A DNA stretch of 64,000 nt from Paraescarpia echinospica (Eukaryota > Annelida > Polychaeta > Sabellida > Siboglinidae): the NCBI GenBank assembly GCA_020002185.1, contig CM034538.1:4311414-4375413 (forward strand), given 5' to 3'. The notes under the pieces are model-generated. The model had not been told where the DNA came from, ran no database searches, and worked only from the letters and a program-made list of their open reading frames with translations. Shown in pieces: positions 26,101-35,681 of this stretch. The stretch's first letter is position 1. Each line of letters opens with the position of its first letter. The translations under genes and the position numbers were made by a program.

Positions 26101-29100
26101 TGTCAGTACTGCATTCATGCAACAACAGCAAGAGTCAGTACTGCATTCATGCAAAAACAGCAAGAGTCAGTACTGCATTCATGCAACAACAGCAAGAGTC
26201 AGTACTGCATTCATGCAACAACAGCAAGAGTCAGTACTGCATTCATGCAACAACATTGCATTCATACCACAACAGCAAGAGTCAGTACTGCATTCATGCA
26301 ACAACAGCAAGAGTCAGTACTGCATTCATGCAACAACAGCAAGAGTCAGTACTGCATTCACACCACAACAGCAATAGTCAGTACTGCATTCATGCAACAA
26401 CAGCAAGAGTCAGTACTGCATTCATGCAACAACAGCAAGAGTCAGTATTGCATTCATACCACAACAGCAATAGTCAGTACTGAATTCATGCAACAACAGC
26501 AAGAGTCAGTACTGCATTCATGCAACAACAGCAAGAGTCAGTACTGCATTCATACCACAACAGCAAGAGTCAGTACTGCATTCATGCAACAACAGCAAGA
26601 GTCAGTACTGCATTCATGCAACAACAGCAAGAGTCAGTACTGCATTCATGCAACAACAACAAGAGTCAGTACTGCATTCATGCAACAACAGCAAGAGTCA
26701 GTACTGCATTCATACCACAACAGCAATAGTCAGTACTGCATTCATGCCACAACAGCAAGAGTCAGTACTGCATTGATGCAACAACAGCAAGAGTCAGTAC
26801 TGCATTCATACCACAACAGCAATAGTCAGTACTGCATTCATGCAACAACAGCAAGAGTCAGTACTGCATTCATGCAACAACAGCAAGAGTCAGTACTGCA
26901 TTCATGCAACAACAGCAAGAGTCAGTACTGCATTCATACCACAACAGCAATAGTCAGTACTGCATTCATGCAACAACAGCAAGAGTCAGTACTGCATTCA
27001 TGCAACAACAGCAAGAATCAGTACTGCATTCATGCAACAACAGCAATAGTCAGTACTGCATTCATACCATAACAGCAATAGTCAGTACTGCATTCATGCA
27101 ACAACAGCAAGAGCCAGTACTGCATTCATACCACAACAGCAATAGTCAGTACTGCATTTATACCACAACAGCAAGAGTCAGTATTGCATTCATACCACAA
27201 CAGCAATAGTCAGTACTGCATTCATACCACAACAGCAACAGTCAGTACTGCATTCATACCACAACAGCAATAGTCAGTACTGCATTCATACCACAACAGC
27301 AATAGTCAGTACTGCATTCATACCACAACAGCAAGAGTCAGTACTGCATTCATTCCACAACAGCAATAGTCAGTACTGCATTCATACCACAACAGCAATA
27401 GTCAGTACTGCATTCATACCACAACAGCAAGAGTCAGTACTGCATTCATACCACAACAGCAATAGTCAGTACTGCATTCATACCACAACAGCAATAGTCA
27501 GTACTGCATTCATACCACAACAGCAAGAGTCAGTACTGCATTCATACCACAACAGCAAGAGTCAGTACTGCATTCATACCACAACAGCAATAGTCAGTAC
27601 TGCATTCATACCACAACAGCAAGAGTCAGTACTGCATTCATACCACAACAACAATAGTCAGTACTGCATTCATACCACAACAGCAAGAGTCAGTACTGCA
27701 TTCATACCACAACAGCAAGAGTCAGTACTGCATTCATACCACAACAGCAAGAGTCAGTACTGCATTCATACCACAACAGCAAGAGTCAGTACTGCATTCA
27801 TACCACAACAGCAAGAGTCAGTATTGCATTCATACCACAACAGCAATAGTCAGTACTGCATTCATACCACAACAGCAAGAGTCAGTACTGCATTCATGCA
27901 ACAATGACAACAACATAGTAAGACCATTTTAATAAATCGAATGAAAGTGAAAGAAGAAAATTAATTTGTATTTTAGTGTTTTTATTTTGTATTATTATTT
28001 ATTTATTTATTTTAGCTGATTTTACGTTCTTATTAACTGTCTTTTGTACTTATTTATCTCTCTATGTATTATTATATTTTTATATATAGGTCCGCTATGG
28101 AAATAAGACGATTGCACTTGTGCAATGTCTTTCTAGTGCTCCTATTTTATGGCATACATGTCTGTGTGCTGTGATGTAAATAAAATACTACTACTACTGT
28201 TATTATTTTTACAATAAGTGCCAGATGTTCATCCCTGCAACAACAAGTGCCCATAGTTCATCCCTGCAACAACAAGTGCCCATAGTTCATTCCTGCAACA
28301 GCAGCAACTACTGATTATTACATTTCATTCATGCAACAACAACAACAACAACATATTTCACTGTTTGTAGTTGATCCTTACAACAACATCAAATGCCAGT
28401 ATTAAGTTAATTCATGGCTTCATCCAACAACAGCAGGAGACAATAGTTCACCATGCAATAATGGCAATTATATTCACAATTTACATGAAATTAAATCTAG
28501 AATATTCCGTATACGTGTAGATTAGCCAGGTAATAATATGTACATGGACTGTTGACATGTGTCACTATGAAACATTAGCTGTGACTCGAGCAGCTGATAT
28601 TACCCTCCAGAAAACGTTTGAGTAAAATTCACACACCAGGTAATATTCCTGTTACATAATGACAAATTAACCTTTTACCTTTTGAAAACACATGTATATT
28701 TACACTTCTTATCTTTGTAAACATGCAGTTCTTATACAAGTTCACAGTAACTGTGGTAGCAGTGATGGCATGTAACGAAGTACAAATACTTTGTTACAAT
28801 ACTTAAGTAGTTTTTTCAAGTTATCGACATGTAACAAAGTACAATTTTAATAAAGTACTTTTACTTGTAACAAAGTAGTTTTATCAAAAGTAACAATACT
28901 TTTTACTTTGCAAAATATTTTCGTTACAATATTTCTGTGTCTAGTCGCTGATATATATCGCTCACTGCAATAATGCACGGCCGCAGCAGCGCAGACTAGT
29001 GCAAACCGGGTTGCTCTCTTGGCCTCAAAAGTTTGCTAAGTCCAAGACGCAATATTTTTGTAACACAAATATCCCTGGGATGATGTTGAATGGTGGATCT

Positions 29101-32100
29101 AACTCACTGAGCTTTCAAATTTACGCAAAAGTGTAGTTCTATAGACGAACTTGATGTGGGCCTGGATACTAAACAAGTGCCCATGTTCGTAACTATACTG
29201 CTATTATCTGTCTTATACGGCCTTTTACTGGGTATAATGACTATGGTCCCCTTACTAGCCCTTAATGTAAACAATGCCTTTGTCATAACAAATCTGAAGA
29301 AACTTTTGTGAAATAGATCCCTATTGTAACTTCCTACCACTTATTTATTTCATGCTATGCAACCAAATTGTTGGATAAACACTTGCAATTTTCATAAGAG
29401 TAAACATGGTAGCGAGTAAACACTGCTACTGACAACTATCGTCCGGCGGTTATTATCCAATGAAAGAGACGCTATTATTGTAAGTGTGGTTGGATGGCAC
29501 AATATTCTTGTAAAGTCATACCACTTCAAACATGTATTTAGTGAAAAAATCTCACGAGATCCAGGGAGACGATAGTCATAGATGAACAACATTATATAAC
29601 TTCCTGTTGCAGAGATTGTTATTGGGTTAAGGTTCATGTAGAGTAAAGTAGTTATTTTAGTCTTGCATTTTATAATGTTGAAATGAAAACGTTGAATTGT
29701 ACTTTTACTTCAAGTACTTTTGAAAGTAACTTTTTTACTCAAGTAGGTTTTTTTCAATATACAGTGTACTTTTATTTTTACTAAAGTAGTTTTGAGGTGA
29801 GCTACTTGTACTTTTATTCAAGTACAAAATAAAAGTAGTTCAGTCAGCACTGTGTGGTAGAACTTTACGTAGTTTTCAATGGTTGTTTGCGAAGTTATTT
29901 TCTACGATTGTTCCACGCTACGTAAACAGTCCACTGTTCGTCTGGGAACAGTTTACGTAACTTGCAATTTGTTTGTTAGAATCTAGCAAATCGTCTTATA
30001 ACTATAAGCCACGTTAACAAACTACTGCCACTGATGTAGTATAATTATAGGCACTTGTGTAGAATCCAGACCCACCTCGATTTCGCTGTCATAACTTGAA
30101 TTTTGCCTAACATCAGAGCGTTAGTTCCATCATTCAAAATCATCCCAGGCATATTTATATTACGAAAATATTGTTTCTTAGCGCACCTTTGAAGCCCAGA
30201 TAATGACCCGGTTTGCGCTAGTCTGCACTGCTGCGGTCGTGTGTTACTGCATCGCGCTCGTAAAATTAGCGATATATCGGTGTATGTTGATGCAAACCGG
30301 GGCGTTATTTATGCTTCAAAAGTGCGCTAACACGCAATATTCTTAAAGGGAATAAAAACATTAATAAATTTTTTATTTTATTTTATTTATCCAAACAAAT
30401 ATAATGTAGTGGATATATAATTTATTAATTGTAAATATATTGTACGGTAATATATTGTAATTATATATGTGAAAACAGATTGTGATTTGTCTGGATAAAT
30501 ACAATTTAGAAACATCGTTATATATAATGACCATATTTTAATTTTTGTGGCGAATAAATAATTACTACAAAATATAAAAAATATTTACAAACAGTGCATC
30601 ATAGTATACTAAATGATTTGGTTTATATTACTTCGTGAAAACATAAACAAAAAAAGTGTCAAGAAAATCAATAGTTTGCATGCTGTCAGGATTGAACCGG
30701 CGTCGCCCGATTGTAAAATAAATGGCAAGAAACCAACGCGGCTACCAACTGAGCTAGCAGCACCAACAGAAATTCAGTGACTGATTTAAGTTGCTATGAT
30801 AAATTGTACAACTCCTGCTTCATATATGGATATTCTAGTGATATTATGAGATTATACACCTTACTTTATGTAACTGGATACAATATATGTTTGCTATGTA
30901 TGTTTATTGGTGTAGATTATCTCCCGTTGGTTGCATTCGATATAATTATTCTGAAAACGAGCCCAAGCTAGGCGAAACCTAGTCGACTTGTAGGCCCATT
31001 CGCATTCGTTGTTTTGAATAAAATTTGATTCATGTGGAACCGTAAGATAACTGCTTGTTCCTCTATGATGACTAGTGTTTGTATTACGTCGGAATATTGC
31101 ACAATACCTCATTCTGACGCTCGTTTCGACCCAAAAGCTATCCTTGTAAACATTCTCTGAATGCATGGAAAGGGTCGGCCTGATGCGAGAGTGTGTCATA
31201 AGTGACGTCATGATACCACGTGATCGCCTAGCTCATTAAAATTTAATTTTCCGCGGGAATCGCTTCACAGACGGGCTTAAAATCGAATTTATGCTACAAA
31301 TGTATTTTTCTGTATTTATTTAATGTTGTCAAATGTTACATACAATGTTAAACTTTGTGTACACATGAAAAAAGGATTTTAGCTAATGCCTTATTTTTAT
31401 TTCCTTTAAACGTAAATAATATGCCTCGGAGTTGGAATTAGATAATGTTGAATAATGGAACTAATGCAGTGAAGTATATCAAAGTTAGGCAAAACTCAAG
31501 TTATAAAGGCAAAATCGAGGTGGGTCCGGATTCTACACAAGTGCCTAATTATATTATAAATAAAAAACATTACGGATCCTTTGTAATTTTTAATGTAGGT
31601 GTCAGCTGACCCAAGTTTAATTAACGCGGCATGCAGAAGCAGTTTCAATAATAGGGAGGTCAGACCAATTTACCTCCCCTTCTGACAACATGGGAGATAG
31701 GGGTCCCAGTTTAGTGGCCGTATGTTTATGCATGTGGCCATCTTGGATCACGCTGACAGGCCCCACCTATCAAACTGATTTGCGAGATTATGTTAATGAG
31801 TACATCCATATTGAAATGTGACGAAGAAAGAGGAAATTCAAAGGAAAATTAATCTGAAAATATCATTGTAATCCGTCAATAAAAAGTTATAGTAATTATG
31901 GATTTAAAATTGCCTATGTTTGACGATGCTTTGTGAGTATTTAGTTAGTCGGTTTCAGCGGAAAGCATATGCAGAAGGGTAAAGAATTGTGTCAACGATA
32001 GCGTGATTACAGTGATGGCTTACCAATTGATAGCACAAACATGCACAACGTCCGTTTATGGAACCCGTTTCAAAAGACATCGCCATTTTGCCTTCTTCCC

Positions 32101-33575
32101 CATATGCGCGGTACACGCAGTGCATCATGGTATACAATGCAGTCTTGACTCGGATAGCGATGTGATCGACAGCGGGTGACTTTGATTAATACTGCCAAGT
32201 ACCTATGGCTACACCTGAGTAATTCAATGCTGCCATGTTTAATGTAACTGATTGATGTTTATATTAATATATTATTAGTTTATTTATTGGTATTCTTGGT
32301 ATTATTTTAGTTTAATTATACCATTTTTGAGCTATTTAGTATATACATAATATTGTGTGTTGGTTACATTATTACAATTTATGATAATTTATGTTTCAAT
32401 TCGTTTATTGTATTATTATTTGTTTATCAAATTTTTTATCTTTATAAATTATTTGGATATAGGGCCTACTATTTTTGTATTTAATATGTATATATATATA
32501 TATACCAGTTTTCTTTTTTATATTTAAAATTACAGAATAAGATTATATTTTTGTATTTGTCACTATATAGTATACATAAAATAATATACATTAAATAAAC
32601 ATCATGATTTATTGTATCTATTAATTGTATATATAATCATAGACAAATAAGTATAATAGTAGGCCCTATTGTTAATAATAACTTAATTGGTTTGTCAATC
32701 ATAGTAGTTATGGGCTTTGCCCAATACAACAAGTGTTGTGTAATGGGGGACTATTATTGGCATTTTGTGCCATAGTATATTACAAGTTAATTGGCTTGTC
32801 AATCATAGCAGTTATTGGCTTTGCCCGATATAACAAGTGTTGTGTAATGGGACTATTATTGTCATTTTGTGGTTCTAATCCACAGCCCAATTAACAAAGC
32901 CTTTCATGTGGTTACAACTTCATACAGTTGTTTTAATGTTATGAAGATAGAACCACACTGATCATCTTTGCTTAGTTGCTGTGTCGTGTTCATGATTTAA
33001 TGATATTGTAATGCATGGTATGTGTGTGTGTGTTTACTTTTTTATGTGTGTATTTATTGTTACATGTAATTTTTTATTATAATTTTCTTGTGATTTATCT
33101 ACAAAATCAGATCCGTCAGAAAACGTTTGGAAAAATTCATGACATTTTGAACTTTGCAAAACTGTAGTTTCCTTAATGTTGTACTTAGCTACTTGAAATG
33201 AATAGCATTGTACTTCTTATAGTGTCCACTATGTGGGAAAATATTTTAGAAACATTGTCCTTGTGATTTATATGCAAAATCAAATCCACCGGAAAATTGT
33301 CGGGAAAAATCATGAAATTTGAAACTTTACCAAGCTGTAATTTGTTTTATATTTCACTTAGATACATGAAACAACTACCATTGTACTTCTTATAGTGACT
33401 ACTATCAGGGAAAAATTGAAGACATTTTTTTTTTTTTACAAAAACTTTTGGTCCGACCACCCTATCAATAAGTTGAACGTACCTGATACCGGTTTAACTT
33501 ACCGAAAGCATGAACTCCAACGGACACCGTGCAGAGACATAGCAATGCTTGTAAAATGAAGTATACAGATGACAT
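16970..33575 (-). CDS. PRSS16: S28 serine protease, PRSS16-like (10 coding exons found)
   Basis: Ten minus-strand exons join with GT-AG sites and consistent phases into about 492 residues, close to the roughly 510 of vertebrate thymus-specific serine protease. Order: signal peptide exon ([20 protein letters not shown]); [11 protein letters not shown] near residues 73-83; RQRYW and [24 protein letters not shown]; nucleophile Ser in CYGGSYPGS (about residue 191); [28 protein letters not shown]; catalytic Asp in IDPWHALSV (about 447); catalytic His in NGTAHCANM (about 472). These are hallmarks of peptidase family S28 (PRCP, DPP7, PRSS16). The QTC...C segment before the D/H region favours PRSS16 over PRCP. 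S28 enzymes cleave after proline or act as lysosomal/endosomal proteases; the signal peptide fits a secretory-lysosomal route. The last roughly 20 residues are missing. Either a further exon follows donor GTACGA at 16969, or reading continues to a stop at about 16913. Four introns carry minisatellites built from exon-intron junctions. Intron 1 (8.6 kb) carries transposons. Confidence 0.92.
17597..17779 (-). CDS. PRSS16: PRSS16-like exon 9
   Basis: 183 bp, acceptor TTGTTCTAG and donor GTGAGA. Encodes [20 protein letters not shown], then [10 protein letters not shown] and [19 protein letters not shown]. Several dozen decoy copies of its acceptor and first bases lie upstream. Confidence 0.94.
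17762..18786 (-). repeat. 36-bp minisatellite of PRSS16-like exon 9 acceptor
   Basis: About 28 copies. On the gene strand the unit reads 'gttctagatcagacatgtga' followed by 'ccctaagactgtgttt'. It therefore repeats the acceptor TTCTAG and the first roughly 20 bases of exon 9 (QTCDPK). The last copy is exon 9 itself. Most units are 36 bp, so a 222-codon ORF ([12 protein letters not shown] repeated) runs through 17886-18554. Shortened units between there and exon 9 break the frame. Confidence 0.95.
19060..19207 (-). CDS. PRSS16: PRSS16-like exon 8
   Basis: 148 bp, acceptor GCGACAG and donor GTGAGT. Encodes [20 protein letters not shown] and continues to [15 protein letters not shown]. The R-Q-W-x-Y-Q-T-C motif is characteristic of S28. 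Confidence 0.93.
19375..20135 (-). repeat. 55-bp minisatellite of PRSS16-like exon 7 donor
   Basis: About 13-14 copies. On the gene strand each contains 'tatgataacctcattactct' then 'aaacaaggtatgaca', the last roughly 30 bases of exon 7 ([10 protein letters not shown]) with its donor GTATGA plus intron sequence. The first copy in gene order is the exon end itself. Confidence 0.95.
20113..20376 (-). CDS. PRSS16: PRSS16-like exon 7: helical cap region
   Basis: 264 bp (88 codons), acceptor CCTTGCAG and donor GTATGA. Starts [20 protein letters not shown] and ends [16 protein letters not shown]. It corresponds to the variable SKS/cap region of S28 proteases. Its 3' end plus donor is tandemly repeated in the next intron. 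Confidence 0.93.
20383..20781. other. PRSS16-like intron 6
   Basis: A short (CA)n tract lies at about 20545-20565. Otherwise there is no feature in this intron between exons 6 and 7. Confidence 0.6.
20782..20907 (-). CDS. PRSS16: PRSS16-like exon 6
   Basis: 126 bp, phase 0 at both ends, acceptor TTGGCAG and donor GTAAGT. Encodes [20 protein letters not shown] and continues to DRIVNGSFQ. The A-S-S-A-P-V block is conserved in S28. Confidence 0.95.
20908..21568. other. PRSS16-like intron 5, no feature seen
   Basis: A/T-rich unique-looking sequence. A second, partial echo of the exon 5-like text was not found. Confidence 0.5.
21569..21692 (-). CDS. PRSS16: PRSS16-like exon 5: nucleophile serine
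   Basis: 124 bp from acceptor TTTTCAG to donor GTATCAG. Encodes [20 protein letters not shown] then [20 protein letters not shown]. The G-G-S-Y-x-G nucleophile elbow is intact. Confidence 0.96.
21859..22512. repeat. 39-bp minisatellite with telomere-like motif
   Basis: About 17 copies of a unit reading 'attgcttaaccctaaccctg' then 'ttgttctctggttcctgcc'. Each copy contains one TTAACCCTAACCCTG run, similar to 1.5-2 vertebrate-type telomere repeats. The unit is a multiple of three and open on both strands, which creates long false ORFs. Unlike the other arrays of this gene, it does not match either flanking exon boundary. Confidence 0.95.
22618..22747 (-). CDS. PRSS16: PRSS16-like exon 4
   Basis: 130 bp from acceptor TGTTTTAG to donor GTGAGTG. 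Encodes [20 protein letters not shown] then [20 protein letters not shown], the conserved E-H-R-Y-Y-G-K-S block of S28. Confidence 0.95.
22751..22786 (-). repeat. Single duplicate of exon 4 interior upstream of exon 4
   Basis: 'gtacttctcagtcaa' with 'caaacacaagaacc' repeats exon 4 sequence at 22705-22737 ('gtacttctcagccaa', 'caaacacaagggct'). It lies just 5' of the exon 4 acceptor on the gene strand. This is one extra copy of the acceptor plus exon start, a minimal form of the junction duplications. Confidence 0.8.
22790..24400 (-). repeat. 52-bp minisatellite of PRSS16-like exon 3 donor
   Basis: About 25 copies plus diverged ones at 22790-23010. On the gene strand the unit reads 'ggcgaaggggctctcagttc', 'acttgtagtacaacgag', then 'gtaacagttattgga'. 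It therefore repeats the end of exon 3 ([11 protein letters not shown]) and its donor GTAACAG. The unit length is not a multiple of three. Confidence 0.95.
24362..24476 (-). CDS. PRSS16: PRSS16-like exon 3
   Basis: 115 bp, phase 0 in and phase 1 out. Encodes [20 protein letters not shown] then [18 protein letters not shown]. Its last about 40 bases and its donor GTAACAG are the unit multiplied in the array that follows. Confidence 0.93.
24737..24903 (-). CDS. PRSS16: PRSS16-like exon 2
   Basis: 167 bp between acceptor TTGTTGTAG and donor GTAATG. Encodes [13 protein letters not shown]... to [20 protein letters not shown]. The Q-x-L-D-H-F motif is diagnostic of S28 N-termini. The sequence just upstream (5' in gene) is the end of the 32-bp minisatellite. 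Confidence 0.93.
24904..27905 (-). repeat. 32-bp minisatellite next to PRSS16-like exon 2 acceptor
   Basis: About 93 copies of 'aacaacagcaagagtcagta' then 'ctgcattcatgc' (plus strand). The copies nearest exon 2 read 'gaactagtggcacttgttgt' on the gene strand, close to the acceptor and exon start 'ttgtagggctgaactactgg'. The array therefore looks derived from the exon 2 junction, but most copies have lost the AG. Two sub-blocks are visible: 'atgcaac' units to about 26240 and mainly 'taccaca' units after about 27060. Long ORFs (up to 339 codons) are repeat artefacts. Confidence 0.92.
27945..28210 (+). mobile_element. LINE 3' end inserted in the 32-bp array (probable)
   Basis: A/T-rich sequence with 'tgcacttgtgcaatgtcttt' and 'gtgatgtaaataaaatac' ending in (TAC)n. 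This is typical of a CR1/L2-type 3' UTR with microsatellite tail. Diverged units of the 32-bp family resume at 28215-28315 ('aacaacaagtgcccatagtt'), so the element interrupts the array. Confidence 0.5.
28215..28330 (-). repeat. Outlying junction-like copies of the 32-bp array
   Basis: On the gene strand these copies read 'ttgttgcagggatgaactat', closer to the exon 2 acceptor than the main array and keeping the AG. They are probably the oldest copies. Confidence 0.65.
28331..28751. other. Intron 1, no feature seen
   Basis: A/T-rich unique-looking DNA with short (AAC)n near 28338-28352. Confidence 0.4.
28760..29852. mobile_element. Non-autonomous hAT element with 8-bp TSD
   Basis: Starts 'cagtgatggcatgtaacg' and ends 'agttcagtcagcactg'. 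Terminal CAGTG/CACTG with subterminal AAGTAC/ACTTTTACT repeats is typical of hAT elements. It is flanked on both sides by the exact 8-bp 'tgtggtag' (28752-28759 and 29853-29860). Length 1093 bp. The small ORFs inside (29104-29637) show no transposase motif. Confidence 0.92.
29861..30041. other. Sequence between two transposons
   Basis: Contains an imperfect inverted repeat around 'acgtaaacagtccactgttc' near 29918-29960. Confidence 0.4.
30170..30350. mobile_element. Palindromic MITE nested in the TIR element
   Basis: 'gcgcacctttgaagc' and 'cccggtttgcgc' near 30180-30217 are inverted as 'gcaaaccgggg' and 'gcttcaaaagtgcgc' near 30293-30326. A related sequence is found inside the hAT element at about 28935-29050 in the opposite orientation ('gcaaaccgggttgc'). 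Confidence 0.7.
30684..30772 (-). other. tRNA-like sequence (Pol III A and B boxes)
   Basis: On the minus strand, 'tagctcagttggtag' matches the tRNA A box and 'ggttcaatcct' the B box, about 45 bases apart. The acceptor and T stems pair poorly and the anticodon region is too long, so this is a tRNA-derived SINE piece or pseudogene, not a working tRNA. Confidence 0.6.
31554..32033. other. Intron 1, no feature seen
   Basis: Mixed composition with a slightly GC-richer part at 31620-31780. No gene recognised. Confidence 0.4.
32034..32137 (-). CDS. Unassigned open segment ending at a good donor
   Basis: The minus strand reads [20 protein letters not shown] then [18 protein letters not shown] and meets a donor, GTAAGC, at 32033. 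Codon content looks plausible, but no domain is recognised and it lies inside intron 1 of the protease gene. It could be an alternative first exon, an exon of a nested gene, or chance. Confidence 0.2.
32138..32690. other. A/T-rich intron sequence
   Basis: Very A/T-rich with (TA)n at about 32488-32504. Confidence 0.5.
32692..32885. repeat. Tandem duplication, about 115-bp unit
   Basis: 'ttggtttgtcaatcatagta' and 'caacaagtgttgtgtaatgg' recur as 'ttggcttgtcaatcatagca' and 'aacaagtgttgtgtaatggg'. Confidence 0.9.
33085..33430. repeat. Diverged tandem duplication, about 170-bp unit
   Basis: 'ttgtacttcttatagtg' followed by 'ctactatcaggg' or 'ccactatgtggg', and the preceding 'aaatccaccggaaaatt' or 'cagatccgtcagaaaac', occur twice in order. 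It lies 70 bp downstream of the protease signal-peptide exon. Confidence 0.8.
33503..33575 (-). CDS. PRSS16: PRSS16-like exon 1: signal peptide
   Basis: The ATG at 33575-33573 starts 24 codons plus one base, ending at donor GTAAGTT. The peptide has a hydrophobic core ([16 protein letters not shown]) and ends HAF. The single trailing G joins the GG that opens exon 2 to make a Gly codon. Gene identity rests on this phase fit and the family's need for a signal peptide, because the exon lies 8.6 kb from exon 2. Confidence 0.78.
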
Positions 33576-33711
33576 GCTATTCTACAATAAAGGCGAGATA
33601 CACAGATAAATCGTAATACTAGTAGCACAAATTACTTATGATGGCTAAAGACTTAACTATCTAAACACAACAACTAACAAGCGGCACATGATTCATCACG
33701 TGATAATCAGT
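33576..33711. promoter_or_regulatory. Protease-side half of a divergent promoter region
   Basis: This 136-bp strip between the protease ATG and the MULE target duplication must hold the protease 5' UTR and proximal promoter. It contains an E-box-like CACGTG (about 33697). No TATA box is evident. Together with 39499-39806 it forms a start-to-start interval of about 450 bp. Inference from position only. Confidence 0.5.
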
Positions 33712-33720
33712 CATGTGTAG

Positions 33721-33905
33721 GACTCACGTCGATCTCGGTCCTTGTCGATCTCGGCCCGTCGATCTCGGCCCATGTTGACCTCGGCCCACGTCGATCTCGG
33801 CCTACATATTCGACCTATTAATTTTGTAAATTAGTTACTTGTACAATGTATGCCGTCGATCTCGGCCCACCTAGGATTCATGTAAAGTGTAGTTTTTATT
33901 GTAAA
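33721..33905. repeat. MULE left terminal inverted repeat
   Basis: About 185 bp aligns with the right end. It is built from sub-repeats of 'cgtcgatctcggcccac' (five or six copies), and related sub-repeats continue inward to about 34210. Such multi-copy words could be transposase binding sites (inference). Confidence 0.93.
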
Positions 33906-34319
33906 TAAGTTGATTGTATAAGGTATGTCATCGATTTCGGCCCATGTCGATTTCGGCCTACCACCATTTCAAAGTTAACTACAGCAGGATATAGTTTTAT
34001 TGTGAATTAGTTTATTGTATAATGTATAGGTCGTCGATATCGGCCCACCTATTTAGTTGTAATTTAATTAACGATAGTTGTTCGGGGATGTGTGTAACGA
34101 TATATGGACTCCGATATAGGTATATTATGTTTAAAAAAAGAAATTAAATGTTACATATGTTGTTTATGCTTAACCACGTCGATGTCGACAACGTCGATCG
34201 CGGCCCACCTATTTTAATGAGATTACTCGCACAGTCGTTATGCTTCTAGAAAATGAAAAGGAGCCTAGTTTATAGACATTTAAATTTGACTAAAAATCAT
34301 GAAAAAACCCGAAGACCCT

Positions 34320-34660
34320 AGTAAGCTTAATTGGTGCTCTTGCATTGTTTCGTTGAGCAGATCCTTTCATGTGATGTGTCTTTGATTTGTGTGCCGTACA
34401 AATATGTTGCGGCCTTAGTAATTTGCTTGCTTCTCTGCATTGTTTCAATGAGCATATAATGTTATGGTGTTTATCTTTGTTTTGTGTGTTGTAAGTACTT
34501 GTTGAGTCGGCAGAGGCATTACTAATCGGCTTGATGCTCTTGCATTTTTACACTGAACAGATCCTTTCATGTTATTTGTCTTTGATTTGTGTCTGTTCAG
34601 AAAGTGTGACCACAGCAGTCCGCTTGCTGCTCGCACTGGTTCATTGAGCAGATGTATTGT
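34320..34660. repeat. Degenerate tandem repeat, about 110-bp unit, inside MULE
   Basis: 'gagcagatcctttcatgtga' with 'tgtctttgatttgtgtgc' recurs at about 34355, 34450 (diverged), 34555 and 34640 (partial). Confidence 0.7.
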
Positions 34661-34986
34661 TTAGTAAATAGTAAGAATTTCCATATCCACTGGCGAAGTT
34701 AACGCTTTGTTTCTTCGCATTTGCCCATTGTACAAAGTACATCGGAATAAAGCTTCCGACATCTGCATTTACTGGATCATGAATGTTTTGAGTGAAGATG
34801 TGAGCAGATCTTGCGTGTCAAGTCTTCCTGTGAAGTATAAAACGGTTCAGGGTAGCTTCTTATATCTATCTTGCAAAATTTGTTATTTCTTGTTTATTTA
34901 ACAGACCTTCATTAATAGGTACAGAACAATTCTGTAGGGATAGTAAAACACAAGCAACCCAGCTAAAAAAAAACAGGTTCCCAGAA

Positions 34987-35012
34987 TGTGTGTGTGTGCG
35001 TGTGTGTGTGTG

Positions 35013-35055
<43 letters not shown>

Positions 35056-35072
35056 GTGTGTGTGTGTGTGTG
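34987..35072. repeat. (GT)n microsatellite inside MULE
   Basis: Near-perfect GT run. A 67-codon ORF here is an artefact. Confidence 0.97.
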
Positions 35073-35681
35073 TACTATTTAAATCAAGGAACGGAACCAA
35101 GGCTAGCCTTACCCCTTAGTACAGGAAATCAGGAGGAGAACAACAACAACTATTTATTTCCCATTTCTACATATACTCACCTATTCTGATAGCATAGAAA
35201 CCTATGTACCACCCAGGATAGTCATCATATGGAGAAAAAAAATCGTTAACCTAAATATAACACTATGCTAACGTTAGCGGAACGTTATGTGTTTGCTGGG
35301 AAAAAATAAAATAAACAACAGTGTTCTCGTAATTAATTCTAGTTCAATTCATTACTTAGGTTGTTGCCGGTGAATTGACAAATTTTGCAATTTCATAGAA
35401 CAACCACGTGAAATATATTCGTACTATTGCTGTTAGATTTGTTATCTCCTATATGTTCTATGCCCATATCTCCAACAGCTTAGGCCTAAGGCAGGTCAGT
35501 ACTGGTACGGGTACCGTTTCTACAATCCACCAATCCCGACACTTGAATTAGCATACATGGGCTTAAAATGTTTTAGGTGTTCTAGATAGCCAATTAGGGC
35601 GTGTGACAGGGTGGGACTCTTTGAATAGATGATTACCGCAGCCAATCACGGCATGGTGCAGGTATTGTGTTTCTATAAATA

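Larger units (their letters stand above)
30050..31545. mobile_element. TIR element, 1496 bp, 8-bp TSD
   Basis: Starts 'ggcacttgtgtagaatccag' and ends with its inverted partner 'ggattctacacaagtgcc'. The first 62 bp match at over 85% and similarity continues to about 125 bp. Exact flanking 'taattata' at 30042-30049 and 31546-31553 is the target duplication. No intact transposase is seen, and a 105-codon minus ORF (30894-31211) has no recognised motif. Superfamily is not certain: 8-bp TSD with GG terminus could be hAT or Merlin. Confidence 0.88.

Noticed and set aside
24930..27209. Long plus-strand ORFs (up to 339 codons, [20 protein letters not shown] repeats)
   Set aside because: They arise from a 32-bp minisatellite read in all frames; they overlap a minus-strand gene's intron and have no start or splice context.
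30684..30772. Functional tRNA gene
   Set aside because: A and B boxes are present, but the acceptor and T stems pair badly, the anticodon arm is abnormal, and it lies inside a transposon.
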